Shown piece after piece: positions 8,126 through 9,390 of a stretch of DNA of 9,390 nt (its first letter is position 1; each line of letters starts with the position of its first letter). The notes under the pieces were generated by a model. It saw only the letters and a list, made by a program, of their open reading frames with translations. It was not told the DNA's origin and ran no database searches. This stretch comes from Pseudomonadota bacterium (GTDB lineage Bacteria; Pseudomonadota; Alphaproteobacteria; Rhizobiales; Devosiaceae). The position numbers were made by a program, and so were the translations under genes. The DNA is taken from contig JAEZHZ010000273.1 of assembly GCA_023436745.1 (NCBI GenBank), positions 1 to 9,390 on the forward strand. Direction: 5' to 3'.

Positions 8126-9307
8126 ATGATGGCTGAAATGCCTGTAACCGCGCCGGCGGTGAAACCGGCTAACCCAAATTTTTCGTCGGGTCCGTGTGCC
8201 AAGCGTCCAGGCTGGACGGTTGAGGTGCTGGCCAATGCTCTCGTCGGCCGCTCGCACCGGTCCAAGCCCGGCAAGGCGCGCATCCAGCGCGCGATCGATC
8301 TTACCCGCGAACTCCTTGAGGTCCCCGCCGACTACCGCATCGGCATCGTTCCCGCGTCCGATACCGGTGCAGTGGAGATGTTTCTGTGGAGCGCGCTCGG
8401 CGCCCGTGGCGTCGACATGCTGGCCTGGGAGTCGTTTGGCGCTGGCTGGGTCACCGACGTTCAGAAGCAGCTCAAGCTTGCCGACGTGCGCGTGTTCGAT
8501 GCGCCCTATGGCGAGTTGCCGGATCTCGGCCAGGTGGATTTCGACCGCGACGTGGTCTTTACCTGGAACGGCACGACCTCGGGTGTGCGCGTTGCCAACG
8601 GCGAGTGGATTCCTGCCGAGCGCAAAGGGCTGACAATCTGCGACGCAACCTCGGCAGCGTTCGCCCAGAACCTCGACTTCGCCAAGCTCGATGTCGTTAC
8701 GTTCTCCTGGCAGAAGGTCCTTGGCGGCGAAGGCGCACACGGCGTCCTGATCCTGTCGCCCCGGGCCGTAGAGCGGATCGAGACCTTCAAGCCTGATCGC
8801 CCCCTGCCCAAGATATTCCGGCTGACCAAGGCGGGCAAACTGCTCGAGGAGATCTTCGAGGCCGCCACGATCAACACGCCTTCGATGCTGTGCATCGAGG
8901 ATGCCATCGACGCCATGGAATGGGGCAAGTCCATCGGCGGCCTGAAGGCGCTGCAGGCACGCGCCGACGCCAACTTCAAGGTGCTGGCAGACTGGGTGTC
9001 GCGCACGCCCTGGATCGAGTTCCTCGCGAAGACTCCCGAGAACCGCTCCAACACCTCTGTGTGTCTGACGATCGTGGATCCGGCCGTCACCAACCTCGAC
9101 GATGCCGCCCAAGCTGCCTTTGCCAAGGCAATCGTGTCCCGGCTCGACAAGGCAGGCGCGGCCTATGACATCGGCGCCTACAAGGATGCCCCATCGGGCC
9201 TCCGCATCTGGGCTGGGTCTACGGTCGAGACTTCAGATCTTGAGGCGCTGACGCCGTGGCTCGACTGGGCTTTTGCCCAGGAGAAGGCCGCTCTCACCGC
9301 CGCCTAA
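8126..9307 (+). CDS. serC: Phosphoserine aminotransferase (alphaproteobacterial/Methanosarcina type)
   Basis: Cytoplasmic PLP enzyme of serine biosynthesis: converts 3-phosphohydroxypyruvate and glutamate to 3-phosphoserine and 2-oxoglutarate. It may also serve vitamin B6 synthesis. The 393-residue product carries the N-terminal [13 protein letters not shown], then [28 protein letters not shown] and [12 protein letters not shown]173 in CDATSA probably contacts the PLP ring nitrogen, and K197 in SFSWQK-like [14 protein letters not shown] is the Schiff-base lysine. These features mark the longer SerC subfamily of alphaproteobacteria and Methanosarcina, not the 360-residue E. coli form. The frame is open upstream to 7970, inside the ligase gene, but that extension is rejected. 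GGGAGGG (8113-8119) precedes tandem ATGs at 8126 and 8129; the first gives 6-base spacing, and the second is nearly as good. serA commonly follows serC in this group and may lie just beyond the window. Confidence 0.95.
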   Translation: MMAEMPVTAPAVKPANPNFSSGPCAKRPGWTVEVLANALVGRSHRSKPGKARIQRAIDLTRELLEVPADYRIGIVPASDTGAVEMFLWSALGARGVDMLAWESFGAGWVTDVQKQLKLADVRVFDAPYGELPDLGQVDFDRDVVFTWNGTTSGVRVANGEWIPAERKGLTICDATSAAFAQNLDFAKLDVVTFSWQKVLGGEGAHGVLILSPRAVERIETFKPDRPLPKIFRLTKAGKLLEEIFEAATINTPSMLCIEDAIDAMEWGKSIGGLKALQARADANFKVLADWVSRTPWIEFLAKTPENRSNTSVCLTIVDPAVTNLDDAAQAAFAKAIVSRLDKAGAAYDIGAYKDAPSGLRIWAGSTVETSDLEALTPWLDWAFAQEKAALTAA

Positions 9308-9343
9308 GACCCGCGCCTTCACCGGTCGGCTCCTCGCTTCGTC

Positions 9344-9367
9344 ATTGCCGGGCTTTGTCCCGGCAAT
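9344..9367. repeat. Dispersed palindromic repeat (REP-like)
   Basis: ATTGCCGGG (9344-9352) and CCCGGCAAT (9359-9367) are perfect 9-bp inverted repeats around CTTTGT. The whole stretch from CGTC (9340) to beyond 9367 resembles the short palindromic repeats found in many intergenic copies in alphaproteobacterial genomes. No T tract follows on either strand, so it is not a typical intrinsic terminator, although such a hairpin can protect the 3' end of the serC mRNA. Copy number cannot be judged from one window. Confidence 0.6.
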
Positions 9368-9390
9368 CACGGTCCCCGGCACTCCAGGGA

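Overview
The window is GC-rich, densely packed DNA with all seven protein genes on the + strand. Gene content and protein style point to an alphaproteobacterium, most likely of the order Hyphomicrobiales (Rhizobiales). The clues are the cpoB-tilS-ftsH-glmM order, a small glycine- and tyrosine-rich outer membrane barrel of the Omp25/31 style, a stand-alone LigC-type ATP-dependent DNA ligase, the alphaproteobacterial/Methanosarcina-type SerC, and an ATTGCCGGG...CCCGGCAAT palindrome of a kind scattered through these genomes. A Devosia-like genus is possible, but the sequence alone does not settle it.

Left half (1-6000): a conserved housekeeping block. cpoB (ybgF), the last gene of the Tol-Pal cluster, overlaps tilS (tRNA-Ile lysidine synthetase) by 16 bases. 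After a 242-base gap comes ftsH (membrane AAA+ zinc protease), closed by a strong intrinsic terminator. Then glmM (phosphoglucosamine mutase) starts behind its own TATTAT box. Together these serve envelope division and integrity, AUA decoding, membrane protein quality control and UDP-GlcNAc supply. All catalytic motifs look intact.

Right half (6000-9390): separate transcription units. A secreted outer membrane beta-barrel gene follows a leader with a perfect 10-bp hairpin just upstream of its ribosome binding site, and ends in a very good intrinsic terminator. Next is a 347-residue ATP-dependent DNA ligase without polymerase or nuclease domains and without a visible Shine-Dalgarno sequence. 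Then serC (phosphoserine aminotransferase, serine biosynthesis) lies behind a structured leader. In that leader a CTCCC segment can pair either with a nearby GGGAG or with the GGGAG of the serC ribosome binding site. Position and structure suggest the alphaproteobacterial 'serC RNA motif'. The window ends in the dispersed palindrome, probably ahead of another gene (serA often follows serC in this group).

I see no phage, transposon, CRISPR array, tRNA or rRNA, and no clear new multi-gene system. The most interesting items are regulatory: the serC leader, the outer membrane protein leader and its possible CtrA half-site, and the setting of the lone DNA ligase.
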